Below, in pieces: positions 45,269 through 54,640 of a DNA stretch of 64,000 nt. The first letter of the stretch is position 1, and each line of letters begins with the position of its first letter. The position numbers and the translations under genes were made by a program. Source of the stretch: Pseudomonadota bacterium (GTDB taxonomy: Bacteria; Pseudomonadota; Alphaproteobacteria; Micavibrionales; Micavibrionaceae); NCBI GenBank assembly GCA_029558635.1, contig JAKQEE010000052.1, positions 124,001-188,000 of the forward strand. The letters are read 5' to 3'. The notes beneath the pieces are model-generated. The model was not told where the DNA came from. It made no database searches and saw only the letters and a list, made by a program, of their open reading frames with translations.

Positions 45269-45330
45269 TATATACTGTGGGGGCCTTCGTTTCGGGGGGC
45301 GATTCAACATTAATCCAGATGGAGTTTTCA

Positions 45331-46080
45331 ATGACACAATCTACATTGCAATCCCGCCAGTCCGAACAGGGTTTCACCCTTGTGGAATTGGCGATCGTGA
45401 TGATTATTATCGGTCTTCTGATCGGTGGTATTCTTAAAGGACAAGAATTGATCGAGAACAGCCGTGTTTCCGCTACAGTTGCCCAAGCCAAAGCTATCGA
45501 ATCCGGTATTTCCGGTTTCCGTGATAAATATGCCGGTTTGCCAGGCGATATTGCCACCCCTAACACGCGTCTTCCAAACTGTGCTGCTGCTATCTGTAGC
45601 AATGCCGGGAACGGTGACGGCTTTATCCAAACTGCTACGGCCAACAACCCCGGTGCAGCCGGTGGTGAGAGCGACAACGCTTTCGTTCAATTGGGCGTTT
45701 CCGGCTTTATCGGCGGGATTGACCCTGCTGTTGCGGCTGTCGGGGCTGGTTCCCACCCGCAAATGCCGATTACCGGCGGGTTCTGGAATATCGGTTATAG
45801 CAACGGCGTTGTTGCTGCTACCGGTCAGATCGCCCAGTTGACTCTTGCCGGTCACTATATCGTGAGCACTGCAGGCTCCGGTGCAGTAGGTGCTTCTACT
45901 GTTCTGAAACCTGTTCAGGCTGCCAACATCGACCGTAAGATCGACAACGGTAATGCCGTCTCCGGTACGGTTGTGGCCTTGGGTACGGCCGGTGGGGCCA
46001 ACACGAACTGCGCGAACGCCGGTGCTTACAACGAGCAATTTGACACCGCTGTTTGCGGCGTTTACATCAAAGTTCAATAA
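45331..46080 (+). CDS. Major prepilin, type IV pilin
   Basis: A 249-aa prepilin. The start at 45331 (MTQSTLQSRQSEQG) gives a 14-residue leader that ends in Gly, and cleavage precedes FTLVELAIVMIIIGLLIGG with Glu5 present. The GLPGDI motif ~40 residues later is common in alphaproteobacterial pilins. Two Cys pairs (LPNCAAAIC; NTNCANAG and TAVCGVY) may form the D-region loop. An upstream in-frame extension to 45241 is non-coding. It is closed by a strong terminator and preceded by a TM-AraC gene, consistent with a separately regulated major pilin. Confidence 0.9.
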   Translation: MTQSTLQSRQSEQGFTLVELAIVMIIIGLLIGGILKGQELIENSRVSATVAQAKAIESGISGFRDKYAGLPGDIATPNTRLPNCAAAICSNAGNGDGFIQTATANNPGAAGGESDNAFVQLGVSGFIGGIDPAVAAVGAGSHPQMPITGGFWNIGYSNGVVAATGQIAQLTLAGHYIVSTAGSGAVGASTVLKPVQAANIDRKIDNGNAVSGTVVALGTAGGANTNCANAGAYNEQFDTAVCGVYIKVQ

Positions 46081-46100
46081 TCTATTGAGATTAAAAGGAA

Positions 46101-46127
46101 AACCCCGCTTGCGAGCGGGGTTTTTTT
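46101..46127 (+). terminator. Strong rho-independent terminator after the pilin
   Basis: A perfect 9-bp stem (46101-46109 with 46114-46122), loop TGCG and a run of seven T from 46121. It ends the pilus locus 20 nt after the pilin stop. Confidence 0.92.
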
Positions 46128-46177
46128 ATTGCTTGGATTGCAATTGTTATTATGTAAATATATATGGATGTTTTTAA

Positions 46178-47488
46178 ATGGGTGTGGTACAAAGACGTAT
46201 GATTCAGAGTGAATGGCAAAGATTGAAGTTTGAAAAGGCGCTATATGTGCCTTTTTCCTCGCAGGGACCCGAAGGCGGGCCGGATGCGGGATATATCGTG
46301 CCGCGGCCCAACAGTCGGGGAAATCCACTCTACGATGAAAACCGTCATGGCCCCATTAAAGGGCGAGACGGGATTCACCATTACCAGTGTTTTTGTCCGG
46401 AATGCGGGCAGGCTCCACTTACTCTGGTCGATAAATTCAAGGCGGCCGGATCGGCAGAGCCTGATCCTTATTTCAGAACGGTGACCGGCCCTCATCAACT
46501 TTCCCATACCGCGGATTGTCCGTTACAAGTTTTGGAGCATGATGGTACGCCGTCTTCCGAGATTGATTGGTCCCGCTCTCCGACTTTGGCGCTTAATATC
46601 AGAAAAGCTGTTCTGGGCCGTGTGGATCGACGCAAGGTTGTTTCCGGCCTGACGCAAACAGTTGTTCATTGGGACAGGGTTTCGAAAAAATATATTTATG
46701 ACGAGCCTCTTCGAAATTGCGAGCGGTTCAGGGCCAAGAGTGTCAGTGATCTGGTGTTGGCAACCTCCATCATGCCGGAGTATCGCCTATCGGGTATGAA
46801 GTTGATTTATGAGGGGAGGGCAACGCCGTGGTCGCATGTCAATGTCGGCAAGCTTGCAGCCGGGCGCCATTATATCGAGGAAGGGAAATTCGATCCGCTT
46901 GATACGCTGATTCGGAATTTGGCCCATGATGTCCAGTATCCGGTTTTGCTTCATGTCTCGCTTTATCCTTCCCGCGGGAAAGAGATTGATGGGCGCTTGA
47001 GATTCTCCCTTGATGACGTTCAAATTTATGAGAAAAAAACTGGTGGCGATACGGTTCGTAAAGCGGATATTATTCCTCTGATCCATGTGCGTGATCCCGA
47101 GCTTTTTCAAAAATTCCGCGAGGGTGGAGAATTTACAATACTTGCAGTTCCACATACCAACCGGAGTGGCGACGGGCGAAAAATTTTCCTGAATATTGAT
47201 GTAAGGGATGCGTCGGTAGTTTCTGATTTGGGAGCAGACGGTTTTGCGAACAAACTCGGCAGTACGCCCAAGCGCGATCCACGGCCGAAAGTCGAGGAAA
47301 CGCTTGTTGAGGAAAAACCGATCGAGCCGATTTCAAATGTGCGCCAAATGGGGCTGGACGCCATGTTTGCCGATGCCGGAAGAGGCAATGCGACACCGGA
47401 TTTGCGGGCTTCACGAAAGACACGATCTCTGAAATCTGTTTCCGTACCCGAAGAGCCTCCTGTTCAGGCCAAATTGTTGGGCTTCTAG
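46178..47488 (+). CDS. Uncharacterised protein with a Cys/His cluster
   Basis: 436 aa. Near the N-terminus is CFCPECG (71-77) followed by a distal HQLSHTADCPL, which together could bind one zinc ion. The middle is alpha/beta with no catalytic motif recognised; the C-terminal ~80 residues are Pro/Lys-rich and look disordered. The start at 46178 lacks a binding site, and ATG 46199 is an alternative. No neighbour gives a role: it lies after the pilus terminator and before sucB. It could belong to a mobile or plasmid-related family, but nothing seen supports this. Confidence 0.7.
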   Translation: MGVVQRRMIQSEWQRLKFEKALYVPFSSQGPEGGPDAGYIVPRPNSRGNPLYDENRHGPIKGRDGIHHYQCFCPECGQAPLTLVDKFKAAGSAEPDPYFRTVTGPHQLSHTADCPLQVLEHDGTPSSEIDWSRSPTLALNIRKAVLGRVDRRKVVSGLTQTVVHWDRVSKKYIYDEPLRNCERFRAKSVSDLVLATSIMPEYRLSGMKLIYEGRATPWSHVNVGKLAAGRHYIEEGKFDPLDTLIRNLAHDVQYPVLLHVSLYPSRGKEIDGRLRFSLDDVQIYEKKTGGDTVRKADIIPLIHVRDPELFQKFREGGEFTILAVPHTNRSGDGRKIFLNIDVRDASVVSDLGADGFANKLGSTPKRDPRPKVEETLVEEKPIEPISNVRQMGLDAMFADAGRGNATPDLRASRKTRSLKSVSVPEEPPVQAKLLGF

Positions 47489-47617
47489 CCGGTTTTTTCA
47501 TATATTCCTATATGTTATGGCGCGAATAAACTTTGCGCTCCCTCTTGATTTTTAGGCCTGAAAAGGGGATGTTTAGGGGATCGTTATTCACCTTGAAGAT
47601 TCAGGATATTCAACGCC

Positions 47618-48805
47618 ATGACCCAAATTCTTGTGCCCACTTTGGGCGAATCTGTGACCGAAGCCACCGTATCCAAGTGGTTGAAGAAAGAAGGCGAGGC
47701 CGTTGCAGCCGACGAGCCGATTTGCGAACTGGAAACCGACAAGGTGACTCTAGAGGTCAATGCTCCGGCAGCCGGTGTGATCGCCAAAATTTCCTTCGGC
47801 GAAGGATCGAATGTCGGTGTGGGAGCTGTGCTTGGTGAAATCTCTGCCGGAAGCGGGGCTGCTGCTGCGAAGGCTCCTGAAAAGGCCAATGATTCAAAAG
47901 CGCCTGCCGCTCCTGCTGCTCCGGCTGCCGAGAAGCTGGCTCCTGCCGTTCAGAAAATGGTGGGTGATAACAATCTCAATCCCGCTGCCATCGCTGGTAC
48001 GGGCAAGGATGGTCGCGTGACCAAGGGCGATGTGATCGCGCATATGGAAGCTCCGAAGCCTCCTGCGGCTCCTGTGGCTCCTGTTCTGCCGCGCGCCATC
48101 GGTCCGCGTGAAGAGCGCGTGAAGATGACGCGTCTTCGTCAGAAAATTGCCGAGCGTTTGAAAGAAGCTCAAAACACGGCCGCGATGCTCACCACGTTCA
48201 ACGAGATCGACATGAGCGCGGTCATCGAGATGCGCAATGCCTATAAAGACCAGTTCGAGAAGAAACACGGTGTCAAACTTGGTTTCATGTCGTTCTTTGT
48301 GAAAGCTGCCGTTTCCGCGCTTCGTGAAATTCCGGCGGTTAATGCCGAGATTAACGGCGACGATATCATCTATAAAAACTACTATGACATTTCGGTGGCG
48401 GTCAGCACGCCGCAAGGTCTGGTTGTTCCGGTCGTCAAGGATTGCGATGTCAAATCCATGGCGCAGATCGAAAAGGATATTGCAGGCCTCGGCGCTCGTG
48501 CCAAGGACGGCAAGATCACCGTTGACGAGATGACGGGCGGTACGTTCACCATCACCAATGGCGGCGTGTTCGGGTCGTTGATGTCCACCCCGATCATCAA
48601 CCCTCCGCAGGTGGCGATTTTGGGAATGCACAAGACCCAGATGCGCCCGATGGTGATGCCCAATGGCGAGATCAAGGCGCGGCCGATGATGTATGTGGCG
48701 TTGTCTTACGACCACCGGATTATCGATGGCCGCGAGGCTGTGACGTTCCTTGTCCGGATCAAGGAGGCTCTGGAAGACCCGCAACGTCTGATTTTGGAAG
48801 TCTAA
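47618..48805 (+). CDS. sucB: Dihydrolipoyllysine succinyltransferase (E2 of 2-oxoglutarate dehydrogenase)
   Basis: 395 aa. N-terminal lipoyl domain with lipoylated K42 ([10 protein letters not shown]), a Pro/Ala linker, a peripheral subunit-binding domain (~107-140, [25 protein letters not shown]) and a catalytic domain with the SYDHRIIDG active site (His and Asp conserved). A single lipoyl domain and [14 protein letters not shown] favour OGDC E2 over PDH E2. Neither sucA nor an E3 is next to it; lpdA is 44 kb away in this window. An imperfect hairpin lies after the stop. Confidence 0.93.
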   Translation: MTQILVPTLGESVTEATVSKWLKKEGEAVAADEPICELETDKVTLEVNAPAAGVIAKISFGEGSNVGVGAVLGEISAGSGAAAAKAPEKANDSKAPAAPAAPAAEKLAPAVQKMVGDNNLNPAAIAGTGKDGRVTKGDVIAHMEAPKPPAAPVAPVLPRAIGPREERVKMTRLRQKIAERLKEAQNTAAMLTTFNEIDMSAVIEMRNAYKDQFEKKHGVKLGFMSFFVKAAVSALREIPAVNAEINGDDIIYKNYYDISVAVSTPQGLVVPVVKDCDVKSMAQIEKDIAGLGARAKDGKITVDEMTGGTFTITNGGVFGSLMSTPIINPPQVAILGMHKTQMRPMVMPNGEIKARPMMYVALSYDHRIIDGREAVTFLVRIKEALEDPQRLILEV

Positions 48806-48864
48806 TTCTTAAAGCCCTTAGAAAAAGCGGGACTTTTGGTGTGATGTTATGTATAGTTGCACCT

Positions 48865-49074
48865 ATGCAAATTACTCCCGTTACCACTCCGGTCTCCCAG
48901 ACAGCTCATGAGCTGAATACGCGGCCTTTCCGCAAGGATGGGGGGCCGTCGATTGCGAGTTTTGCGGTTCATGCCAGTGGGGAGGTTGCTCCAGTAATTT
49001 ATACCAAAGACGGGAAGAAAAATGCTGACCAACAACCTCCGGTCGGCTATAACACTTTCCATGCCATTGCCTGA
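48865..49074 (+). CDS. Possible small hypothetical protein
   Basis: 69 aa if started at the ATG at 48865 (an open frame runs back to 48841). No Shine-Dalgarno is seen, and the 3' end overlaps the GNAT gene. Composition is plausible for a short soluble peptide (VSQTAHELNTRPFRKDGG) but no motif was recognised. It may also be untranslated leader. Confidence 0.25.
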   Translation: MQITPVTTPVSQTAHELNTRPFRKDGGPSIASFAVHASGEVAPVIYTKDGKKNADQQPPVGYNTFHAIA

Positions 49075-49570
49075 CCCCCAAATCAGAATTATGACTGCGG
49101 AGGATATTCCTCTTCTCTCGGAATTCGCGCGTGGGCATGTGAATGAACCCGATTATTTCCAGACCAGTTTTGATGAGCAACGAGACGGCAAGCGCGCCGT
49201 CTTTATGGCGTTTGTGGATGGGGTCCTCGCGGGCTATGTCCACTATAACCGTCATCCCAAATATCAGCCGTTTCGCAGTTTAAATATTCCCGAGATTCAG
49301 GATTTGTATGTGGCGTCCGTCTTTCGCAGGCAAGGGATTGGCGAGGCTTTGGTGCGGGCGTGTGAAGCGCAAGCGCAGCGCGAGACATGTTCCGACATAG
49401 GTATTGGTGTTGGTGTGGGGAGCGAGTTTGGTGCGGCGCAGCGTCTTTATATGCGGCTTGGTTACTTGCCCGACGGGGCGGGGGTGGTGTTTGACCGTGA
49501 CCCTGTTTCTGTGGGCGAAGTGCGGCCTGTCGACGACAGGCTTTGTTTAATGGTGGTGAAATCTTTATGA
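49061..49570 (+). CDS. GNAT family N-acetyltransferase
   Basis: 169 aa from ATG 49061 (alternatives 49022 and 49091). It has the GNAT features EIQDLYVASVFRRQGIGEALV (RxGIG CoA loop) and AAQRLYMRLGYLPDGAG. The substrate is unknown. It is unlike the pair at 11-12 kb, which share a QSVC.HP core. A convergent-like stop lies about 40 nt before a structured leader of ppdK. Confidence 0.85.
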   Translation: MPLPDPQIRIMTAEDIPLLSEFARGHVNEPDYFQTSFDEQRDGKRAVFMAFVDGVLAGYVHYNRHPKYQPFRSLNIPEIQDLYVASVFRRQGIGEALVRACEAQAQRETCSDIGIGVGVGSEFGAAQRLYMRLGYLPDGAGVVFDRDPVSVGEVRPVDDRLCLMVVKSL

Positions 49571-49606
49571 TGGAAGAACGCTTTTGGCGTGCTTTTGTTT
49601 TTCTGG

Positions 49607-49662
49607 GTCCCGTTCGTGCAAGCGTGTCTTGGTGATACGCGCCAACGGGACGGCGGTTTTTT
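49607..49662 (+). promoter_or_regulatory. Structured leader upstream of ppdK
   Basis: GTCCCGTT (49607-49614) pairs perfectly with AACGGGAC (49644-49651), and an inner stem GCGTGTC/GATACGC with loop TTGGT fills part of the 29-nt interior. A run of six T (49657-49662) follows, then AGGAGGA. It could be the GNAT terminator or an attenuator/leader controlling ppdK. Confidence 0.5.
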
Positions 49663-49674
49663 CAGGAGGATATC

Positions 49675-52350
49675 ATGACGCAGTGGGTCTACAGTTTCGG
49701 TTCAGGGAAAAGTGACGGCGACGCGGGAATGAAAAACCTTCTGGGGGGGAAGGGGGCCAACCTTGCCGAGATGGCGTCCCTTGGGCTTCCAGTTCCGCCC
49801 GGCTTTACGATTACAACCGAGGTTTGTACCTATTTTTACAGTCATGATAAGGCATATCCCGAGAGTTTGATGTCTGATGCCATGGCGGCGCTCGCGGCCA
49901 TCGAGTCGCAGGTCGGGACGCGGTTCGGGGACCGCGAAAATCCGTTGCTTCTCTCTGTGCGGTCCGGTGCGCGGGTGTCGATGCCGGGGATGATGGATAC
50001 GGTTCTCAACCTCGGTCTTAATGATGTGACGGTTCAGGGGCTGGCGGTGAAGTCAGGCGACGAGCGTTTTGCGTGGGACAGTTACCGTCGCTTTATCCAG
50101 ATGTATGGCGATGTCGTTCTTGAAGTTCCCCATCACGATTTTGAAGAAATTCTGGAGCAATATAAACGCAAACATAATCTGGCCAATGATACCGATATCA
50201 GTGCCGTAGGGTGGAAGGGTATCGTTGCCGATTATAAAGATCTGGTGCTGCGCGAATTGGGCCGTCCGTTTCCGCAGGATCCGCAGGAACAATTGTGGGA
50301 TGCAATCGGTGCAGTATTCAAATCATGGATGACGCCGCGGGCCGTTACGTACCGCAAGATTCACTCGATCCCTGAGGATTGGGGCACAGCGGTGAATGTT
50401 CAGGCAATGGTGTTCGGCAATATGGGCGATGATTGCGCCACCGGAGTGGCCTTTACTCGCGATCCGTCGAATGGCGAGAATTATTTTTACGGCGAATATC
50501 TGGTGAATGCGCAGGGCGAGGATGTGGTGGCCGGTATTCGCACTCCGCAACCGCTCTCTCTTGCTGCGCGTCAGAAAGACAATTCACCGCTTCCCTCGAT
50601 GGAAGAGGTTATGCCCGAAGTTTACGGTCAGCTTTGCGATGTGCGGGCGCGTCTTGAAGCCCATTACAAGGATATGCAGGATATCGAGTTTACTGTGCAG
50701 CAAGGCAAGCTTTATATGCTTCAGACCCGCACGGGGAAGAGGACTGCGGCGGCGGCGCTCAGGATTGCCGTTGATATGGTGAACGAGAAATTGATTACCC
50801 CTGATGAAGCGGTGCTGCGGATTGATGCGAGTGCGCTTGACCAGTTGCTTCATCCGATGCTTGACCCCAATGTGGAACGTGATGTGGTCGGCAAGGGGTT
50901 GCCGGCGTCACCTGGGGCTGCAAGCGGCATTGCGGTGTTTACGGCGGACGAAGCGGAAGAGCGTGCCAAAGACGGGTCGGACGTTATTCTGGTTCGTATT
51001 GAAACGTCTCCCGAAGATATTCACGGGATGAATGCGGCGCGCGGAATTCTGACGACGCGCGGTGGGATGACGTCGCACGCGGCCGTTGTCGCACGCGGCA
51101 TGGGGAGGCCTTGTGTCGCTGGAGCAGGAACGATCCAGATCGACATGAAAAGGCGCGTGATGATTGCGGGGGGCGTCGAGATTGCCGAAGGTGATGTTAT
51201 CACCATTGACGGCACCAAGGGCGAGGTGATGGAAGGCCGTGTGCCGACACTTCAACCGAAATTGTCCGGAGATTTTCAGACGGTGATGGGGTGGGCCGAT
51301 GCTGCGCGGCGGATGAAGGTTCGCGCCAATGCCGAAACGCCAACAGATGCCAAGGTTGCGCGTGATTTCGGAGCGGAAGGGATCGGGTTGTGCCGGACCG
51401 AACATATGTTTTTTGATCCGCACCGCATTCAAAAAGTCCGTGAGATGATCTTTGCCGATACGGAAGGCGCGCGGCGCAAGGCGCTAAATTCCCTGCTTCC
51501 GGCGCAGCGGGATGATTTTACCGAGTTGTTCCGGATTATGAAGGGTCTTCCGGTGACGATCCGTTTGCTTGATCCGCCGCTTCACGAATTTTTGCCGCAT
51601 GAAGACGCCGATATTGAAAGCTTTGCGAAGGCTGCGGGCCTGACGGTTGACCGCGTGCATCGCCGCCTTAATGAGCTGAAGGAAGCCAACCCGATGTTGG
51701 GGCATCGCGGGTGCCGCTTGGGAATTACTTATCCTGAAATTTACGAGATGCAGGCAGTTGCGATTTTTGAAGCCGCTTTGAAAGTGGATGTCATTCCCGA
51801 AATTATGGTTCCGTTGATAACAACCAAGGCCGAGTTGTCCAAGCTCAGGAAGATGGTTGATGAGGTGGCGGCGCGAATTTACACGACCAAGGCGGGCGTC
51901 AAGCTTCCCTATATTGTCGGGACGATGATCGAGTTGCCGCGCGCGGCATTGATGGCGCACGAGATTGCGGAAGAGGCTGCGTTTTTCAGTTTCGGGACCA
52001 ACGATCTGACACAAACGACACTTGGGATGAGCCGCGACGATGCGGGGTCGTTCCTGCCGTTCTATGTCGAGAAGGGAATTTTTGCCAAAGATCCGTTCGT
52101 CTCACTCGATCAGGACGGTGTTGGGCAGTTGATTGATATGGCGTGCGTGCGCGGACGTGAAGCGCGTTCCGATCTCAAGCTCGGCATTTGCGGCGAGCAT
52201 GGTGGCGATCCGGATTCGATTGATTTTTGTGAACGGACGGGGCTTGATTATGTGTCGTGTTCCGCGTTCCGTGTGCCGATTGCGCGCCTCGCAGCGGCGC
52301 AGGCGTCTTTGCGGGCCAAGAAAAAATCGGCCATCAAGGCAGCTGCCTAG
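49675..52350 (+). CDS. ppdK: Pyruvate, phosphate dikinase
   Basis: Interconverts pyruvate, ATP and Pi with PEP, AMP and PPi, supporting gluconeogenesis or glycolytic reversal. At 891 aa it has the family length. N-terminal ATP-grasp with GKGANLAEMASLGLPVPPGF, the phosphohistidine swivelling domain GGMTSHAAVVARGMGRPCV, and a C-terminal TIM barrel with the PEP-binding GIGLCRTEHMFF and catalytic Cys in CGEHGGDP. AGGAGGA is 4 nt upstream of the ATG. Its 3' end overlaps the opposite sulfotransferase by 4 nt. A regulatory leader hairpin precedes it. Confidence 0.97.
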   Translation: MTQWVYSFGSGKSDGDAGMKNLLGGKGANLAEMASLGLPVPPGFTITTEVCTYFYSHDKAYPESLMSDAMAALAAIESQVGTRFGDRENPLLLSVRSGARVSMPGMMDTVLNLGLNDVTVQGLAVKSGDERFAWDSYRRFIQMYGDVVLEVPHHDFEEILEQYKRKHNLANDTDISAVGWKGIVADYKDLVLRELGRPFPQDPQEQLWDAIGAVFKSWMTPRAVTYRKIHSIPEDWGTAVNVQAMVFGNMGDDCATGVAFTRDPSNGENYFYGEYLVNAQGEDVVAGIRTPQPLSLAARQKDNSPLPSMEEVMPEVYGQLCDVRARLEAHYKDMQDIEFTVQQGKLYMLQTRTGKRTAAAALRIAVDMVNEKLITPDEAVLRIDASALDQLLHPMLDPNVERDVVGKGLPASPGAASGIAVFTADEAEERAKDGSDVILVRIETSPEDIHGMNAARGILTTRGGMTSHAAVVARGMGRPCVAGAGTIQIDMKRRVMIAGGVEIAEGDVITIDGTKGEVMEGRVPTLQPKLSGDFQTVMGWADAARRMKVRANAETPTDAKVARDFGAEGIGLCRTEHMFFDPHRIQKVREMIFADTEGARRKALNSLLPAQRDDFTELFRIMKGLPVTIRLLDPPLHEFLPHEDADIESFAKAAGLTVDRVHRRLNELKEANPMLGHRGCRLGITYPEIYEMQAVAIFEAALKVDVIPEIMVPLITTKAELSKLRKMVDEVAARIYTTKAGVKLPYIVGTMIELPRAALMAHEIAEEAAFFSFGTNDLTQTTLGMSRDDAGSFLPFYVEKGIFAKDPFVSLDQDGVGQLIDMACVRGREARSDLKLGICGEHGGDPDSIDFCERTGLDYVSCSAFRVPIARLAAAQASLRAKKKSAIKAAA

Positions 52351-53978
52351 TCAATGCTGTAACCGGATTCATTAATAACGGGTTCAAGAATTTGAATGAC
52401 ACGTTTGAGGTGGGATTTGTATTTTTTCCAGCGGCCTTGCGGCTCTTTGTAGAGATCGCTGCTGATTTGTGTACGCGACGGAGATAGGCTGGTGGGGCCT
52501 GAGTCGTCGTGCTTGTAAAATTCACGGACGTTGTCATCCCATTCGACTCCGACGAAATCCAGAATTTTTCCGATTTCCTCATCGAAATTGTTGACCATGT
52601 TTTCGTATTTGAATTCGTAAAATTTGATGGGCAGCTTTTCTTTTTCAAATTTCCACAAATTGTAGGTCTTTTTATAGAGCCGTGCGGCGTTTTCAAGGTC
52701 AAGAAAGTGGATCATGGCGCTGTTCAGAACGAAATGTTGCATGAAGCTGCTGAGCGTTGAATCGAGCGGATGGCGCTGGACGTAGAGGAATTTGGCGTCG
52801 GGGAAAATCGCATGAATGATGGGGACGTGGAGGGTGTTAAGCGGCATTTTGTCGATAAAAATTTTGTCTTTATGCGTCATCGGCAGTCCGGCCTGTTTTT
52901 CATTGTACAGGTCGCGCATGAAGGTGATGTGATCTGGCGTCAGTTTATCCAGATATTTCGGCAGGTTGAGGCCGAATTTTTGTTGCATGTGGATTTTTAT
53001 CTGGTCGATTGCCCCATATTCGTCGGCGGTGAACAATTTGGAGTGTGAATTGAGAATTTTTCCGGTAAGGGTTGTGCCGGACCGCGGGAAGCCGATCAGA
53101 AATACCGGAGTTGGATAGAGGCACGGTGTGGTTTTTGTCTTTTCGAGCGTTTCTTCAAGGCGGGTGATAAAGTCGCTGGAGAGAAGGGTTCTGGTGGTGT
53201 CGATCAACTGGTTTATGGTGTCCAGTTTGAATTTTTTTCCTTCTTTTGATTTGGCCTGAAGCGCGTTGGCTTCGCGGTAGTAGGAAAATGCTTTTTCGTG
53301 GTCGCCAAGCTTTCGCATCAAATCGCCATAGAGAAAGTTTTTCATGGCGCCCATTTGTTCGGAGGTTGCCTTGACTTTATCCAGACACTCGCGTGCGGCA
53401 TCCAGATTTTTGGAATTCAGGTGATCGCGGGCTTCGAAAAGGAAGATGCTGTCCGAAAATATTTTTTTATCACGGTTTTTGTCTATAGCTCCCAGAAGCT
53501 GTGTCTTTTCTGTTTCCGAGAGGGGCAGGAGTTCGGCGATATTCAACGTGTTCAGAAAGGCGTTCAGGTTTTCTGGATCAAAGGACAGAGCCTTAAACAC
53601 ATAGTATTTCGCTTCGTTGAAATGGCGTTTGTAGAGGTGGCTCATCCCCAGAGCCGAGAGCATTTCCGTGTGGGTCGGCGCGAATTGCAGGCCGATGCCA
53701 AAGAGTTCGATGGAGTCGTCATATTGACTCATTTGCTGGGAGATACATCCCATCAGATAGTAGGTTTCGGCGTCAGACGGGTTGAGGGCCATTGCTTTGG
53801 TCAGGGACTCAAGGGCGGAGTTGAAATCGACCTTCACGAAAATCTGGATCGAGGCCAGTGTGCGCCATGCATCTGGCTGGTTGGGGTTTGATTTCAGGCT
53901 TTTGACCAGATTTTTTTCTGCCTCGGCTGTTTGACCGAGTTTCAACATTTCCTGAATTTCGGGGAGTGAAGATGTCAT
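52347..53978 (-). CDS. TPR-domain sulfotransferase
   Basis: 543 aa. N-terminal TPRs (~1-240, LVKSLKSNPNQPDAWRTLA, MALNPSDAETYYLMGCISQ) and a C-terminal sulfotransferase domain (~285-540). The PAPS 5'-phosphosulfate loop VFLIGFPRSGTTLTG and the 3'-phosphate site LYVQRHPLDSTLSSF are intact. TPR-sulfotransferases resemble tyrosylprotein sulfotransferase-like bacterial enzymes; the acceptor is unknown. Start ATG 53978 overlaps the HAD gene by 4 nt (ATGA), so the two are coupled. Confidence 0.88.
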   Translation of the reverse strand: MTSSLPEIQEMLKLGQTAEAEKNLVKSLKSNPNQPDAWRTLASIQIFVKVDFNSALESLTKAMALNPSDAETYYLMGCISQQMSQYDDSIELFGIGLQFAPTHTEMLSALGMSHLYKRHFNEAKYYVFKALSFDPENLNAFLNTLNIAELLPLSETEKTQLLGAIDKNRDKKIFSDSIFLFEARDHLNSKNLDAARECLDKVKATSEQMGAMKNFLYGDLMRKLGDHEKAFSYYREANALQAKSKEGKKFKLDTINQLIDTTRTLLSSDFITRLEETLEKTKTTPCLYPTPVFLIGFPRSGTTLTGKILNSHSKLFTADEYGAIDQIKIHMQQKFGLNLPKYLDKLTPDHITFMRDLYNEKQAGLPMTHKDKIFIDKMPLNTLHVPIIHAIFPDAKFLYVQRHPLDSTLSSFMQHFVLNSAMIHFLDLENAARLYKKTYNLWKFEKEKLPIKFYEFKYENMVNNFDEEIGKILDFVGVEWDDNVREFYKHDDSGPTSLSPSRTQISSDLYKEPQGRWKKYKSHLKRVIQILEPVINESGYSID

Positions 53979-54640
53979 ACGACCTCTCCCAGCAGTGCTT
54001 TCAGGAAATCGGCTTCGGTGTAGACCGAGGTCAATGCTTCGGGCGCGGGCGGGACATCGTCGCGCAGGCGGCGGTGTATGACCGGAATTCCGGCGGCAGA
54101 GGCTGCCGTGACACCATAGGCATCGTCTTCGATGGCGATGCAGTCGGATTTGTCAATTTTATGTTCTGTGGCATTTTCCATGCGGGCGTGGGCGGTCAGA
54201 TATGGCGTCGGATGGGGTTTACGTTCTTTGTAATCTTCCTTGCACCAGACGAATTCAAAATAGGGCAGGAGGCCCTTGTTTTCGATCATCGGACGGACAG
54301 AAGAGGTGCGGGCGTTAGTGACCACGCATTGTCTGGCGCCGCTTCTTTTTAAGAAGTCCAAAGCATATGCCACGCCGGGGCGCAGGGGAATTTCAAGAAT
54401 TTTGGAGTGATACCAGTCGTCGATTTCCTTGAGATATTGTGTGGTAGGGATTTCAAACCCCAGTTCTTCATTCAGCAGCTTCCAGTTTTGTGCGCCGTTG
54501 TTGTGATAAAAGCGTTCGCGATAGTCGGGCGCCAGATCAAGGCCATATTTCGAGGTGATGGCCAGATGTTTCTGCCAGTGCAGTTCGGCATTGTCGAGCA
54601 GAGTACTGTCACAGTCCCAGAAGATATATTTCGCTGTCAT
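53975..54640 (-). CDS. HAD superfamily hydrolase (phosphatase/phosphoglucomutase-like)
   Basis: 221 aa. Motif I DCDSTLLD (nucleophile D9 and D11), a helical cap, motif II Thr in VVTNA, Lys in KERKPHPTPY and motif IV IEDDAYGV are all present. The sequence resembles beta-phosphoglucomutase/Gph-like subfamily IA members. It is coupled to the TPR-sulfotransferase, so a sugar-phosphate or PAP-related reaction is possible but inferred. The upstream YgfZ-like gene overlaps it by 32 nt. Confidence 0.87.
   Translation of the reverse strand: MTAKYIFWDCDSTLLDNAELHWQKHLAITSKYGLDLAPDYRERFYHNNGAQNWKLLNEELGFEIPTTQYLKEIDDWYHSKILEIPLRPGVAYALDFLKRSGARQCVVTNARTSSVRPMIENKGLLPYFEFVWCKEDYKERKPHPTPYLTAHARMENATEHKIDKSDCIAIEDDAYGVTAASAAGIPVIHRRLRDDVPPAPEALTSVYTEADFLKALLGEVV

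Noticed and set aside
47618..48805. sucAB-lpd operon
   Set aside because: sucB is alone here; sucA is not in the window and lpdA is 44 kb away, so no operon can be claimed.
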